NCBI GenBank assembly: GCA_934434925.1
Contig: CAKSAC010000013.1
Location: 1-54,254 of the forward strand
Reading direction: 5' to 3'
From: an uncultured Eubacteriales bacterium
GTDB lineage: Bacteria > Bacillota > Clostridia > Oscillospirales > CAG-272
DNA length: 54,254 nucleotides
Shown here: positions 16,159 to 24,654 of the stretch, piece by piece
Position numbering within the stretch: the stretch's first letter is position 1
How the letters are laid out: every line of letters begins with the position of its first letter
Translations under genes and position numbers: made by a program
Notes under the pieces: generated by a model
What the model was told of the DNA's origin: nothing
The model's input: the letters and a program-made list of their open reading frames with translations, nothing else
Database searches by the model: none

Positions 16159-18246
16159 TTATTGAGCGTCTTTCATCGATAAGTTCATCCGCCCTTTTTC
16201 GTCGGTACCAAGATATTTCACACGCACCTGGTCGCCGAGAGTCACGACATCCTCTACTTTTTCGGTGCGGGTCGAGGCCAGTTTGGAGATGTGAACCATA
16301 CCCTCTTTTCCGGGTGCGAATTCAACAAACGCCCCGATCGGAATGATGCGGGTGACAACGCCGACATAAGTCTCCCCTACCACCGGTTCAAACACGATCG
16401 CGTCAATGATTGCCTTGGCCTGCTCGGCGCTCTCGGTATTGACAGCGGAAATAAAGACGCTGCCGTCATCGTTGATGTCAACCTTTGCGCCGGTGTCCGC
16501 CACAATTTTCTGGATTGTCTTTCCGCCGGGGCCGATGACTTTGCCGATCTTATCGGGGTCAATCATGACGGTGATCATCTTGGGGGCATATTTGCTGAGT
16601 TCCGCCCGCGGAGCGGGAATCGCTTTGAGAATGACCTCATCAATGATATAATCGCGGGCCGCATGCGTAGTGGTCAGCGCACGGTGAATGATTTCCGGAG
16701 TCAGCCCGTCGATTTTCAGATCCATCTGAATGGCGGTAATTCCCTTGTGCGTTCCGGCTACCTTGAAGTCCATGTCGCCATAGAAATCTTCCAGCCCCTG
16801 AATATCAATCATCGTATCGAAACTGCCGTCCTCCGCCGTGATCAGGCCGCAGGAAATACCGGCGACCGGTGCCTTGATCGGCACACCGGCATCCATCAGC
16901 GCGAGGGTTGAACCGCAGACGGAAGCCTGTGAAGTCGAGCCGTTGGAGCTGACCACTTCGCTGACGCAGCGAATGGCGTAAGGGAACTCTTCCACGGACG
17001 GAAGCACCGGGATCAGCGAGCGTTCGGCAAGCGCACCATGACCGATTTCACGGCGGCCGGGACTACGCAAGGCCTTGGCCTCGCCGGTCGAATATCCGGG
17101 CATATTGTAATGATGCATATATCTCTTTTCGGTCTCGTCGTCAAGCCCTTCCAGGATTTGCGCGTCGCTGATCGGGCCGAGCGTTGTGACCGTGAGGACC
17201 TGCGTCTGTCCGCGGGTGAAGAGACCGGAACCGTGAGTTCTCGGCAAAAGGCCGGTCTCGGCGGCAAGCGGGCGGATCTCGTCCATCCGGCGGCCGTCCA
17301 CACGCTTTTTGTCCACCAGGAGCCAGCGGCGGACAATCTTTTTCTGTATCTTATAAATCAGTTCGGGCAGGACGGTCGGCAGATCGGCATACTTCTCGGC
17401 AAAATGCGCCAAAATATCTTCGGTAATCGGCTGCATCCGTGCGTCGCGCACAGTCTTGTCGTCGGTATCCAGTGCGGCCATGACATCTTTTTCGCAATAC
17501 GCAAAAATTTCATCAAACATTTCATGATCCAGTTCGCAGGAAGGATACGCAAACTTCGGTTTGCCGACCTCGGCAATGATTTTGTTGATGAAAACGAGAA
17601 GGTCCTTGATGACTTCATGCGCCTGCATAATGGCATTGTACATGGTTTCATCATCAACTTCGCGCGCGCCGGCTTCGATCATCACGACCTTCTTTTCGCT
17701 GGCGGCAACCGTCAGTTCCAGTGTGCTGTTTTTGCGCTGTTCAGCCGTCGGGTTTACCACGATCTGCCCATCCACAAGACCCATGAACGCGCCGCCTATC
17801 GGGCCGTTCCACGGAATATCGGAGATCGAAAGCGCAATCGACGCGCCGATCATCGCGGTAATTTCGGGAGAGCAATCGGGATCCACGGACATCACAGTCA
17901 GGGTCAGCGCCACGTCGTTACGCAGATCTTTCGGGAACAGAGGACGGATCGGCCGGTCAATCACACGGCTGGTCAGGATTGCTTTTTCGGAAGGCCGCCC
18001 CTCTCTCTTCAGAAAACCGCCGGGGATTTTGCCGACCGCATACATTTTTTCATCGTAATCGACCGAGAGCGGCAAAAAATCAATTCCCTCACGCGGAGCG
18101 GCCGACGCGGTGGCACAGCAAAGAAGAACGGTTTCTCCGTAACGCACCAGGCAGGAACCGTTCGCCAGCCCGGCCAGTTTACCGACTTCTACCGTAAAGG
18201 GTCTTCCGGCAAACTCATACTTGTACACTTTGTATTTTTCAAACAT
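16159..18246 (-). CDS. pnp: Polyribonucleotide nucleotidyltransferase (PNPase)
   Basis: 3'-to-5' phosphorolytic exoribonuclease that degrades mRNA using phosphate. The protein has 695 residues from the ATG at 18246, which has AAGGAG upstream; longer in-frame starts lack a good ribosome site. Two RNase PH-like cores (around 10-220 and 310-540) are joined by a helical domain, followed by a KH domain (IGKVIGPGGKTIQ) and an S1 domain (GVVTRIIPIGAFVEF). All parts are intact. rpsO lies upstream, as in many bacteria, with a hairpin in the gap that may be a processing or control site. Confidence 0.98.
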   Translation of the reverse strand: MFEKYKVYKYEFAGRPFTVEVGKLAGLANGSCLVRYGETVLLCCATASAAPREGIDFLPLSVDYDEKMYAVGKIPGGFLKREGRPSEKAILTSRVIDRPIRPLFPKDLRNDVALTLTVMSVDPDCSPEITAMIGASIALSISDIPWNGPIGGAFMGLVDGQIVVNPTAEQRKNSTLELTVAASEKKVVMIEAGAREVDDETMYNAIMQAHEVIKDLLVFINKIIAEVGKPKFAYPSCELDHEMFDEIFAYCEKDVMAALDTDDKTVRDARMQPITEDILAHFAEKYADLPTVLPELIYKIQKKIVRRWLLVDKKRVDGRRMDEIRPLAAETGLLPRTHGSGLFTRGQTQVLTVTTLGPISDAQILEGLDDETEKRYMHHYNMPGYSTGEAKALRSPGRREIGHGALAERSLIPVLPSVEEFPYAIRCVSEVVSSNGSTSQASVCGSTLALMDAGVPIKAPVAGISCGLITAEDGSFDTMIDIQGLEDFYGDMDFKVAGTHKGITAIQMDLKIDGLTPEIIHRALTTTHAARDYIIDEVILKAIPAPRAELSKYAPKMITVMIDPDKIGKVIGPGGKTIQKIVADTGAKVDINDDGSVFISAVNTESAEQAKAIIDAIVFEPVVGETYVGVVTRIIPIGAFVEFAPGKEGMVHISKLASTRTEKVEDVVTLGDQVRVKYLGTDEKGRMNLSMKDAQ

Positions 18247-18366
18247 TTTTTCTCCTTCCGTCTCGGAGGACATAGCATTTACATACCGTTCCGGCCTGCG
18301 GGACACTATGTAACTGCTACCCCCACCAAAGACGATTCAATATTATACTCTTTTATTCACTGCAAG

Positions 18367-18397
18367 AAGGGACTGACGCCGAAAACGCCAGTCCCTT
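18367..18397 (-). promoter_or_regulatory. Hairpin between rpsO and pnp
   Basis: AAGGGACTGGCG and CGTCAGTCCCTT on the minus strand form a 12-base-pair stem with one mismatch around a seven-base loop. It has only a poor T tract, so it looks more like an RNA-processing or attenuation hairpin than a full terminator. In Escherichia coli the same interval holds the RNase III site that controls pnp. Confidence 0.6.
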
Positions 18398-18409
18398 ACG
18401 CGAAGTGAC

Positions 18410-18673
18410 TTACTTACGAAGACCCAGCTTTTTGACGATGGCACGATATCTTTCGATATCCTTGTCAGCGAGATACCCAAGCAGGTTCTTTCTGTGGCCG
18501 ACCATCATAAGAAGACCTCTCTGCGAATGGAAGTCTTTTTTGTTGAGTTTCAGATGCTCGGTCAAATGATTGATCCGATAGGTCAGAAGCGCGATCTGCA
18601 CCTCGGGGGAACCGGTGTCACCCGGGAAGAGACGATACTCTTCAATAATCTGCTGTTTTGTCTGTTTGTCCAT
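18410..18673 (-). CDS. rpsO: 30S ribosomal protein S15
   Basis: Small-subunit ribosomal protein that binds 16S rRNA helices 20-22. The 87-residue length is normal. The signature TGSPEVQIALLT and the loop RGLLMMVGHRKNLLGYL are present. The start follows AAGAAAGGTGAAAA. It heads the rpsO-pnp transcription unit. Confidence 0.97.
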   Translation of the reverse strand: MDKQTKQQIIEEYRLFPGDTGSPEVQIALLTYRINHLTEHLKLNKKDFHSQRGLLMMVGHRKNLLGYLADKDIERYRAIVKKLGLRK

Positions 18674-18774
18674 GATTTTTCACCTTTCTTCAGTTGCCAG
18701 ATCCTCAGCAAGCGGTGGGTGAAACGAGCCGATGGCATCCTGTCTCCGCAAGCCGAGAAAAAGGTCCGACGATG

Positions 18775-18803
18775 ATTATACCACATCCGCCGCTCTTTGT
18801 AAA
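18775..18803 (-). promoter_or_regulatory. Predicted promoter of rpsO-pnp
   Basis: TTTACA and TATAAT with a 17-bp spacer on the minus strand, about 100 bp before rpsO. The leader is long enough for S15 autoregulation, but no specific structure was identified. Confidence 0.75.
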
Positions 18804-18941
18804 GAGAAAAAGAGAATTTTTTCACTTTTTTCTTTTTGATCCCGGCGCAGAGCGTCCGGCCCTTGCCCCGCGGGCGATTTTCCCGTATTCCGGTCGGCAA
18901 AAGCCGTGCATACGCCGCGCCGTCCGTTTCATACTGTCTGT

Positions 18942-19172
18942 ATGCCGTACTATAATTATCATGCCACCGCCAAGCGCCTGATCCGGGAAGGCCGGTTGAG
19001 CGGATGGCTTATCTGTGCGCGTTACCGGAACATTTCTCCCGCCCTGTTGCTCTTTTTTGACGACGTGCGGCATCCGGTCATGCCAATCCGCGAATACCGC
19101 TTTGAAGAGTATCTGCCTCTTTTGGAAAACTGCAAGCCCGGGAAGCCGCGCATACCGCCCGACAACCCGTAA
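18942..19172 (+). CDS. Small conserved protein of unknown function
   Basis: A 76-residue protein beginning MPYYNYHATAKRLIREGRL and containing HPVMPIREYRFEEYLPLL. I recognise this as a small protein common in Firmicutes, but no function is known to me. No signal peptide, membrane segment or metal motif is seen; the Arg-rich, Tyr-rich composition could suit nucleic acid binding. The ATG at 18942 is chosen because the conserved block starts there; the upstream ribosome site is poor. It lies between rpsO and the FAD oxidoreductase promoter. Confidence 0.7.
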   Translation: MPYYNYHATAKRLIREGRLSGWLICARYRNISPALLLFFDDVRHPVMPIREYRFEEYLPLLENCKPGKPRIPPDNP

Positions 19173-19224
19173 TGCGGCGAAGCCCCCAAAAGAACCGCGG
19201 TTTTCATAAATCTTCCTTATTCTA

Positions 19225-19253
19225 TTGACATGCTCTTTCCCCTCCTGTATACT
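19225..19253 (+). promoter_or_regulatory. Predicted promoter of the FAD oxidoreductase-fucosidase unit
   Basis: TTGACA and TATACT with a 17-bp spacer, 67 bp before the start codon. A strong match to the housekeeping consensus. Confidence 0.85.
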
Positions 19254-19319
19254 TATGGACAGAAGCCTTCTTCGCATTTTGTTGCCGGCACTTACGATGC
19301 CGGAAGAAAGGAGAATGTC

Positions 19320-20537
19320 ATGATAAAAGAAGCTGCACGATATATCGAAGTCAGGGATTCTTATGACGTCATCGTCGCGGGAGGCGGAATTGCCGGAATC
19401 GCCGCATCTCTTGCCGCGCGGCGACAGGGGAAGCGCGTGCTTCTCATTGAACGCGAATATGCGCTCGGCGGGCTTGCGACCCTCGGCCTTGTCACGATGT
19501 ATCTCCCCCTCTGTGACGGAATGGGGCGGCGCGTCATATACGGAATCGGCGAAGAGCTGATGCGCCTTTCCTTCTCTCGCGGTGCCGAATGTCCCCTTTC
19601 CCCGGCATGGTCGGCACAACTGGACGGCGCAACGGTGCCGAAGGAAGAACTGCGCGCCCCGCGCTGCCTCTGCCGTTATAATGCCGCACTGTTCGCTCTG
19701 CTTGCAGAAGAAAAACTTCTGGCGGAGGGGGTTGAGATTCTCTACGGGACCGTTGTCTGCGGGGCCGTCGTGAAACGGCAGAAGATTGCCTTTCTGACCG
19801 TTGAAAACAAATCGGGGCGATATGCGTTTGGCGCGCGCTCGGTCGTGGATGCCACAGGAGATGCCGATATCGCCGCTCTCTGCGGAGCCGAAACCGCAAC
19901 CTTCGGCCGGGGGAATATCCTTGCCGGCTGGTATTATCGAGGCGCGGAAGGGAATGCGAACGACCTGATGATACTCGGCTCGTGCGATGCGCCCGACGGG
20001 GAAAAGGACGACGCAAAAAAGGAAAACGGCGCGCACAGGCGCTTTTCCGGGCTTGACGGTGCCGAATTGAGCGAACAGGTCTGCCTCTCCCATGCCCTGA
20101 CGCTTGAACATTTTCTGCACGGAGGCGACCTCTCCCCGACCCATACGCTCAATGCGATATCCGTAATCCCGCAGGTGAGAATGACGCGCCGAATCGTCGG
20201 AAAAGAACTTCTCGATACCGACCGGCCGCACACCGAGCGAGACGACAGCGTAGGCCTCTTCCCCGATTGGAGAAAAGCCGGCCCGGTTTACGAACTGCCC
20301 TTTGGCGCTGTTTGCTCGGCAACCATCCGGAATCTGGCCGCCGCCGGCCGGAATATTTCGACAACCGACCGGATGTGGGATATTACGAGAGTCATCCCGG
20401 TCTGCGCTGTCAGCGGAGAAGCGGCAGGGATTGCCGCGGCAATAAGCGATGACTTCGGACGGCTTCCGCTCAAAAAACTGCAAGCGGCGCTCCGCAAGGG
20501 CGGCGTGAAACTGCACGAAAAAGAATTGCCGGAATAA
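19320..20537 (+). CDS. FAD-dependent oxidoreductase
   Basis: A 405-residue flavoprotein with an N-terminal dinucleotide-binding fold: VIVAGGGIAGIAASLAARR near residue 15, and a second flavin contact in VVDATGDADIAALCG around 180. The pattern fits the FAD-dependent oxidoreductase group (Pfam FAD_oxidored type), often found beside glycoside hydrolase genes. The substrate is unknown. The ATG at 19320 follows GAAAGGAGAATGTC. A fucosidase gene follows 85 bases downstream and probably shares its transcript, so a role in sugar breakdown is likely (inference). Confidence 0.85.
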   Translation: MIKEAARYIEVRDSYDVIVAGGGIAGIAASLAARRQGKRVLLIEREYALGGLATLGLVTMYLPLCDGMGRRVIYGIGEELMRLSFSRGAECPLSPAWSAQLDGATVPKEELRAPRCLCRYNAALFALLAEEKLLAEGVEILYGTVVCGAVVKRQKIAFLTVENKSGRYAFGARSVVDATGDADIAALCGAETATFGRGNILAGWYYRGAEGNANDLMILGSCDAPDGEKDDAKKENGAHRRFSGLDGAELSEQVCLSHALTLEHFLHGGDLSPTHTLNAISVIPQVRMTRRIVGKELLDTDRPHTERDDSVGLFPDWRKAGPVYELPFGAVCSATIRNLAAAGRNISTTDRMWDITRVIPVCAVSGEAAGIAAAISDDFGRLPLKKLQAALRKGGVKLHEKELPE

Positions 20538-20622
20538 ACCTTCCCGAAGACATCGTCAAAGCCGGAAACTACACCCGATAAACGTGAAAAAAGATTTCAT
20601 GAGAATGAAGGAGACAGATACC

Positions 20623-21845
20623 ATGAGCATACCAAAACCCAAAAAATACATACGGGATTTTGAGAAACTCGGCTTTGGAATGTTTGTACACTTCGGGCTG
20701 TATTCTCTGCTGGAAAGAGCGAATGGATAGCCCGGCAGATCAAAATACCCGAAGAAGAGTACAAAGCGCTGATGTCAAAATTCAATCCGCAAAGCATGGC
20801 GGATATTGTACAAACCGCCAAAAACGGCGGCGCAAAGTACATCACCATCACGACGCGGCATCACGACGGATTTTCGTTATATGATACGCGCGGGCTGACT
20901 ACCTATGACGCGCCGCATTCGGCGGCAAAGCGCGATCTGATCGCGGAATTTACGGAAGAATGCAGAAAAAACGATATTATCCCCTTCTTTTATCATACGA
21001 CGCTCGAATTCTGGAACAAAGAATTCCATGAAGATTTCCCGGCGTATCTGCAATATCTGAGAGACAGCATCAAAATACTCTGCACCGAATACGGGAAGAT
21101 CGGCGGGTTTTGGTTTGACGGGAACTGGAGCCGGGCGGATGAAGATTGGGAAGAAGATCGGCTCTACGGCCTGATCCGTCACTATCAACCCGAAGCGATT
21201 ATCGTAAACAACACGGGCTTGTTCCGGCTCGGCGAATTCGGACACCCGGAGGTAGACTCGGTAACCTTTGAGAGGGGAAAGCCCTTCCTTCCCGACAGGA
21301 CCCGGGCCAAAAAATATGTGGCGGCCGAGGTCTGCGACAGCGTAAACAATCACTGGGGGATCGCAAAAGATCTGCATTATAAATCCGCTTCGCAATTGAT
21401 TGAAAGACTGTGCGAAAGCCGAAGGGTCGGAGCAAACTTCTTGCTGAATGTGGGTCCGGACGCAACCGGTACCGTGCCGGGCCTTCCCAAAGCGCTGGTG
21501 GAAACCGTCGGAGAGTGGCTCCGCGTTTTCGGCGAGGCGATCTATGAACCATCGCCGTATTGGTTGCAGGAAGACACCAAAAACTTTGTGTTGAAAAACG
21601 GGAACAATCTGTATTTCTTCTGTTATGACCTGTGCCGCCGGGGGAACAAAAACGTAGTTATCGGAGGGGGTACCGAAGGGGATTTTGTCTTTCATAATTT
21701 CCCGGACAAAATCAAAGAAATTCACTGGATGGACAACAACGAAAAGCTGGATTTCAACTATCAACAGAATGATCTGACCGTCTGTTTTACAGGATATGAC
21801 AGCGGCTTCGATTGGGTCGTCCGCGTAGGGAAAGCGACCCTTTGA
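20623..21845 (+). pseudogene. Alpha-L-fucosidase (GH29), frameshifted
   Basis: The gene begins with ATG at 20623 (AAGGAG upstream) and encodes MSIPKPKKY...FVHFGLYSLL, then meets a TAG at 20728. From 20712 the reading frame continues one base earlier as GKSEWIARQIKIPEEEYKAL and runs open to 21845. One G is missing from what was probably GGG at 20711-20714. With the base restored the protein would be about 407 residues. The catalytic core is otherwise intact: TTRHHDGFSL, nucleophile Asp in GGFWFDGNWS, and the LNVGPDATG block. Either a very recent pseudogene or a sequencing error; the 357-residue downstream part lacks the N-terminal barrel strand. Confidence 0.9.
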
Positions 21846-22125
21846 AAGGCCGGGCCGTTTTCTGCCCGCCGGATTTTTGTTCGGTACGGATAACGCAAAA
21901 GTCGCTTTTTCAGAACCAAATCTGACCATATACGAGTGTTTCGAGCGTTTCCTTCCCTAAACGGAGGCGCGCCGTTCCTTTCAACGTACTTTTTTACTAT
22001 GTTTTCAAGCGTGTCTTCGGGCATTTTTTTCAATCAACCGCAAAGTATCTTGTAAAAACATAGCGGGAGCAAACGCAAAGCCGCCTTTTGCGATTCGCTG
22101 TTTCTTCACTATTCCTTATTCCTTC
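21846..22125. other. Gene-free stretch
   Basis: No coding region with a ribosome site or recognisable family is seen between the fucosidase and the terminator. A short minus-strand frame (MKKMPEDTLENIVKKY...) begins near 22033 but enters the fucosidase antisense, so it is not called. Confidence 0.5.
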
Positions 22126-22162
22126 CAAAAACCTTCCCGGACAAAGTCCGGGAAGGTTTTTG
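22126..22162. terminator. Strong bidirectional terminator
   Basis: A perfect 17-bp stem (CAAAAACCTTCCCGGAC) with a three-base loop AAA and T tracts on both strands. It closes the fucosidase unit and the convergent four-helix-bundle gene. Confidence 0.9.
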
Positions 22163-22232
22163 TGTTTGGCGACCGAAATAGATGACACATTATTTTGCCT
22201 TAAAACGAGAATACAAGAAAAGTATTTGAAAA

Positions 22233-22589
22233 TTATTTGTTAGTATTTTGCTTTGCCGTTTGAATAGAGCGGACAAGCAAAAATCTTATTGTCGAGCAAT
22301 TCTTGTCAAGAGCCTTGTGTCTTGCTTCATCTATATATTCGCTTCTCCAAAGCATTTCAAGCCACTTGCTCGTTTCGTTTGTTTCTTTGAGTGCGATTTC
22401 AAGCTTTGCAATAAAATCGGCACGGCTATGAGCATATTTGCTTTCGGCAATGTTTGCGCAAATACTTGTCGCGCTTCTGCCGATTTGGTTTGAGATAACG
22501 GTTTCGTGCTTTGTGCGTAACTCTTTTGTTAATTCCAAAACCTCTACGGATAATTCCATAGATAGATCACCGAGCTTATCCTCTTTCAT
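22233..22589 (-). CDS. Four-helix-bundle protein (S23 / IVS-type)
   Basis: A 118-residue all-helical protein of the family first seen in 23S rRNA intervening sequences and related to the Avd accessory fold. Signature features are the ISNQIGRSATSICANIAE segment in helix 2, then FIAKLEIALKETNETSKWLE in helix 3. Such proteins form ring-like oligomers with a basic surface; their cell role is mostly unknown. The ATG at 22589 is chosen for the GGAAGGTGG upstream. The gene is richer in A+T than its neighbours and sits between a terminator and a stem-loop comb next to tRNA-Gln, which suggests acquisition. Confidence 0.9.
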   Translation of the reverse strand: MKEDKLGDLSMELSVEVLELTKELRTKHETVISNQIGRSATSICANIAESKYAHSRADFIAKLEIALKETNETSKWLEMLWRSEYIDEARHKALDKNCSTIRFLLVRSIQTAKQNTNK

Positions 22590-22612
22590 AACCACACCAC
22601 CTTCCAAATCCA

Positions 22613-22621
22613 ATTATATCA
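22613..22621 (-). promoter_or_regulatory. Extended -10 promoter of the four-helix-bundle gene
   Basis: TGATATAAT on the minus strand is an extended -10 element; the -35 region (TTTATT at 17 bp) is weak. It places the stem-loop comb upstream of, not inside, this transcript. Confidence 0.55.
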
Positions 22622-22680
22622 TACTTTCGGTTAATAATAAACTATAAATCAGCGAACCGAACAAATGGTTACGATTCCGT

Positions 22681-22859
22681 TTGCGCGAAGCGCAACATCA
22701 TTTACGCCGTAGCGTAACATCGTTGGGCGATAGCCCACATCATTTGCGACTTGTCGCAACCTCGTTCATTTGTGCCGCGAGCGGCAATGATGTTGACCTG
22801 ACGGTCAAATGATGTTGCGTGTGCCACGCAAACGATGTTGTGCCTTACGGCACAAATGA
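22681..22859. repeat. Comb of eight stem-loops with nested complementary linkers
   Basis: Eight short hairpins follow one another at 22681-22695, 22702-22717, 22724-22737, 22744-22759, 22772-22786, 22793-22808, 22815-22831 and 22838-22855. Stems are 5-7 bp, nearly all differ in sequence, most begin TTG/TTA and end CAA/TAA, and loops are 2-5 bases. Linkers in the left half read CATCAT or CATCGT; in the right half ATGATG or ACGATG. They are reverse complements in nested order (22698-22701 with 22856-22859, 22718-22723 with 22832-22837, 22738-22743 with 22809-22814, 22766-22769 with 22787-22790). The whole can fold into a ladder of four-way junctions. Confidence 0.85.
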
Positions 22860-22893
22860 AAAAATCCTAAGAACGAAGTTCTTAGGATTTTTT
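22859..22893. terminator. Terminator of tRNA-Gln
   Basis: A 16-bp stem (AAAAAATCCTAAGAAC) with loop GAA begins directly at the 3' CCA of the tRNA and ends in six T residues on the minus strand. It is symmetrical and can also act on the plus strand. Confidence 0.9.
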
Positions 22894-22968
22894 GGCTGCG
22901 GCACTAGGATTCGAACCTAGGTAATGACGGAGTCAGAGTCCGTTGCCTTACCGCTTGGCGATGCCGCA
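22893..22968 (-). tRNA. tRNA-Gln (anticodon CTG)
   Basis: A 76-base cloverleaf with encoded CCA. The acceptor stem TGCGGCA pairs with TGCCGCA, the anticodon stem ACGGA/TCCGT holds the loop CTCTGAC with anticodon CTG (reads CAG), and the T arm contains GGTTCGAATCC. The 3' end faces the stem-loop comb, a common position for acquired DNA. Confidence 0.95.
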
Positions 22969-23082
22969 AAACTGATGAGCAAGCCGTTTTGGAGACTTGC
23001 TCTCATAGTATAGCACTTTTTGCGCTTTTGTCAAGTCCTTTTCTTCATTTTTTTTGCCTTTTTGACAGGACTCTCTCCATTA

Positions 23083-24534
23083 TCAGGATTTTTCCTTCTT
23101 GACCCGGTCCTCAATCGGGCCATGATCGTCCTTCGGGAGCCGGAAAAGCAAACGGCAAAGCGCACGGCCGTCAAACGGAATCAGCGGATAGAGATAACTT
23201 CTCTGATTGTTCAGCGTTTTGTTGGTGCAGACAAGCAGAACAATCAACACAAAACCACCGATATATCCGTATAATCCGAAAATGGCCGTCAGAAGCAGTA
23301 ACAGCATCCTCATAAATTTGAAAGCATAGCCGAGTTCATAATTCTGTTGTGTGAACCCCGCCACCGCCACAATGGCCATATACAAGATCACATCGCCGCA
23401 CAACCACCCCGCCCTGACGGCAAAATCGCCGAGGATCAACCCGCCTACCACGCTCATGGAGTTCGATAGTCGGTCCGGTGTGTTCATCGAGGCCAGTTTC
23501 AGACCGTCGATTGCGAATTCCGCCAAAAACAGTTGCACGATGATGGGAAGTTCTCCGGGGTCATGCGGAACCAGAAAACCGAGCCACGACGGGAGAAGCG
23601 AAACATTTTGTAACAGCAGGTACCATGTCGGCGTAAAAGAAAGTGCCAGAAAAAAGACCGTCTGCCGCAAAATGCGCAGATAGGTTCCGGTCAGCGGCGG
23701 GAAATAATAGTCGTCTGTCTGTTGCATAAAATCAAAGATCGAAGTCGGCAGGACCATGACCTGCGGCGATGTATCGCACATCACCAGAATGCTCCCTTCC
23801 GCCAGATGCGCCGCGGCAGAATCGGGGCGTTCAAGGGTCCGCACCTTCGGGAAGGGGTTATACCATCGGCGCGGGATCAGGCATTCGGCCAGCCCCTGAT
23901 ACCCCATGGTCAGGGAGGAAGGATGAATTTTTTCCAGTTTTTCCGATATGACCTTGACAGCTTGCGGCGAAGCGACCCCGTGAAGATACGCCACCACGAC
24001 GTCGGTCTGGGAAGAACCCCGCAATTTGTGATACTTCATGGTGAGCCTCGTATCGCGGATGCGGCGGCGCAAAAGGACCGTGTTGAAAAGCAACGTCTCA
24101 ACAAATCCGTCCTTTGCCCCCTGCATCGCGCGGTCGCTGGACGGTTCCTCGGGTTGCCGCCCGGGATAGGTACGGGCATCGATCACGATGGCCTCCCCGC
24201 CGAACGTACTGCCGAGCATCACAACCGAGCCGGACAACACAAAAAAGAGCAATTGCTCCACATCCCGGCAACAATCGACTTCCACATAAGGCACTTTTGC
24301 GTCCGCAAAATGACGCGCCGCTCCTTCCCCGTTGCCCAGCCCCGGAAGTCCCAGAAAAAACTGGAACATCTTCTGCATGACCCCTTCTTTGATAAAGCCG
24401 TCAATATAAAAAAGGGTCATTTCGTCTTCCCCGATCAGCAACCGCCTTTGCAGGATATCAAAATTCTCCGATACGCGCAACCGCCCGCTGAGTTCCTCTA
24501 CATTTTCCCGGTACTCCGGGGATAATTCGGTCAT
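23083..24534 (-). CDS. spoVAF: GerA-family spore germination protein (SpoVAF-like)
   Basis: A 483-residue membrane protein of the GerA A-subunit family, which includes nutrient germinant receptor subunits and SpoVAF. The N-terminal soluble domain carries TYPGRQPEEPSSDRAMQG and DGFVETLLFN; the PFPKVRTLERPDSAAAHL segment and LTGTYLRILRQ follow, then about five membrane helices. The absence of adjacent gerAB/gerAC genes and the overall match favour SpoVAF, which sits in the inner spore membrane. The start follows GCAAGGAGGCAAAT. It implies a spore-forming ancestry or lifestyle. GerA-type receptor subunit is the alternative. Confidence 0.82.
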   Translation of the reverse strand: MTELSPEYRENVEELSGRLRVSENFDILQRRLLIGEDEMTLFYIDGFIKEGVMQKMFQFFLGLPGLGNGEGAARHFADAKVPYVEVDCCRDVEQLLFFVLSGSVVMLGSTFGGEAIVIDARTYPGRQPEEPSSDRAMQGAKDGFVETLLFNTVLLRRRIRDTRLTMKYHKLRGSSQTDVVVAYLHGVASPQAVKVISEKLEKIHPSSLTMGYQGLAECLIPRRWYNPFPKVRTLERPDSAAAHLAEGSILVMCDTSPQVMVLPTSIFDFMQQTDDYYFPPLTGTYLRILRQTVFFLALSFTPTWYLLLQNVSLLPSWLGFLVPHDPGELPIIVQLFLAEFAIDGLKLASMNTPDRLSNSMSVVGGLILGDFAVRAGWLCGDVILYMAIVAVAGFTQQNYELGYAFKFMRMLLLLLTAIFGLYGYIGGFVLIVLLVCTNKTLNNQRSYLYPLIPFDGRALCRLLFRLPKDDHGPIEDRVKKEKS

Positions 24535-24619
24535 ATTTGCCTCCTTGCGGGATTTTATCCCCAGTATGTTCCCTCTTGAGAAAGAATATACCGCCGGCGG
24601 CCTTATTCCGAAAAAACAA

Positions 24620-24652
24620 GGCGAAAAACGAAGATCCGGCCGTAGCCGGATC
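24620..24652 (-). terminator. Terminator after the methyltransferase gene
   Basis: GATCCGGC and GCCGGATC pair across a four-base loop just after the stop codon, followed by TTCGTTTTT on the minus strand. Confidence 0.75.
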
Positions 24653-24654
24653 GT

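Noticed and set aside
17038..18408. Long plus-strand frame opposite pnp
   Set aside because: Antisense to the intact pnp gene with no start signal; a codon-bias shadow.
20705..20730. Programmed ribosomal frameshift in the fucosidase gene
   Set aside because: No X-XXY-YYZ slippery heptamer or downstream stimulatory hairpin is evident, and GH29 genes are not known to use this; a simple deletion fits better.
21761..22033. Minus-strand frame beginning MKKMPEDTLENIVKKY
   Set aside because: It overlaps the fucosidase 3' end in antisense, has no ribosome site and no known family.
22681..22859. Ordinary REP/BIME or ERIC-type repeats
   Set aside because: Those have conserved stem sequences; here the stems differ while the linkers are conserved and mutually complementary.
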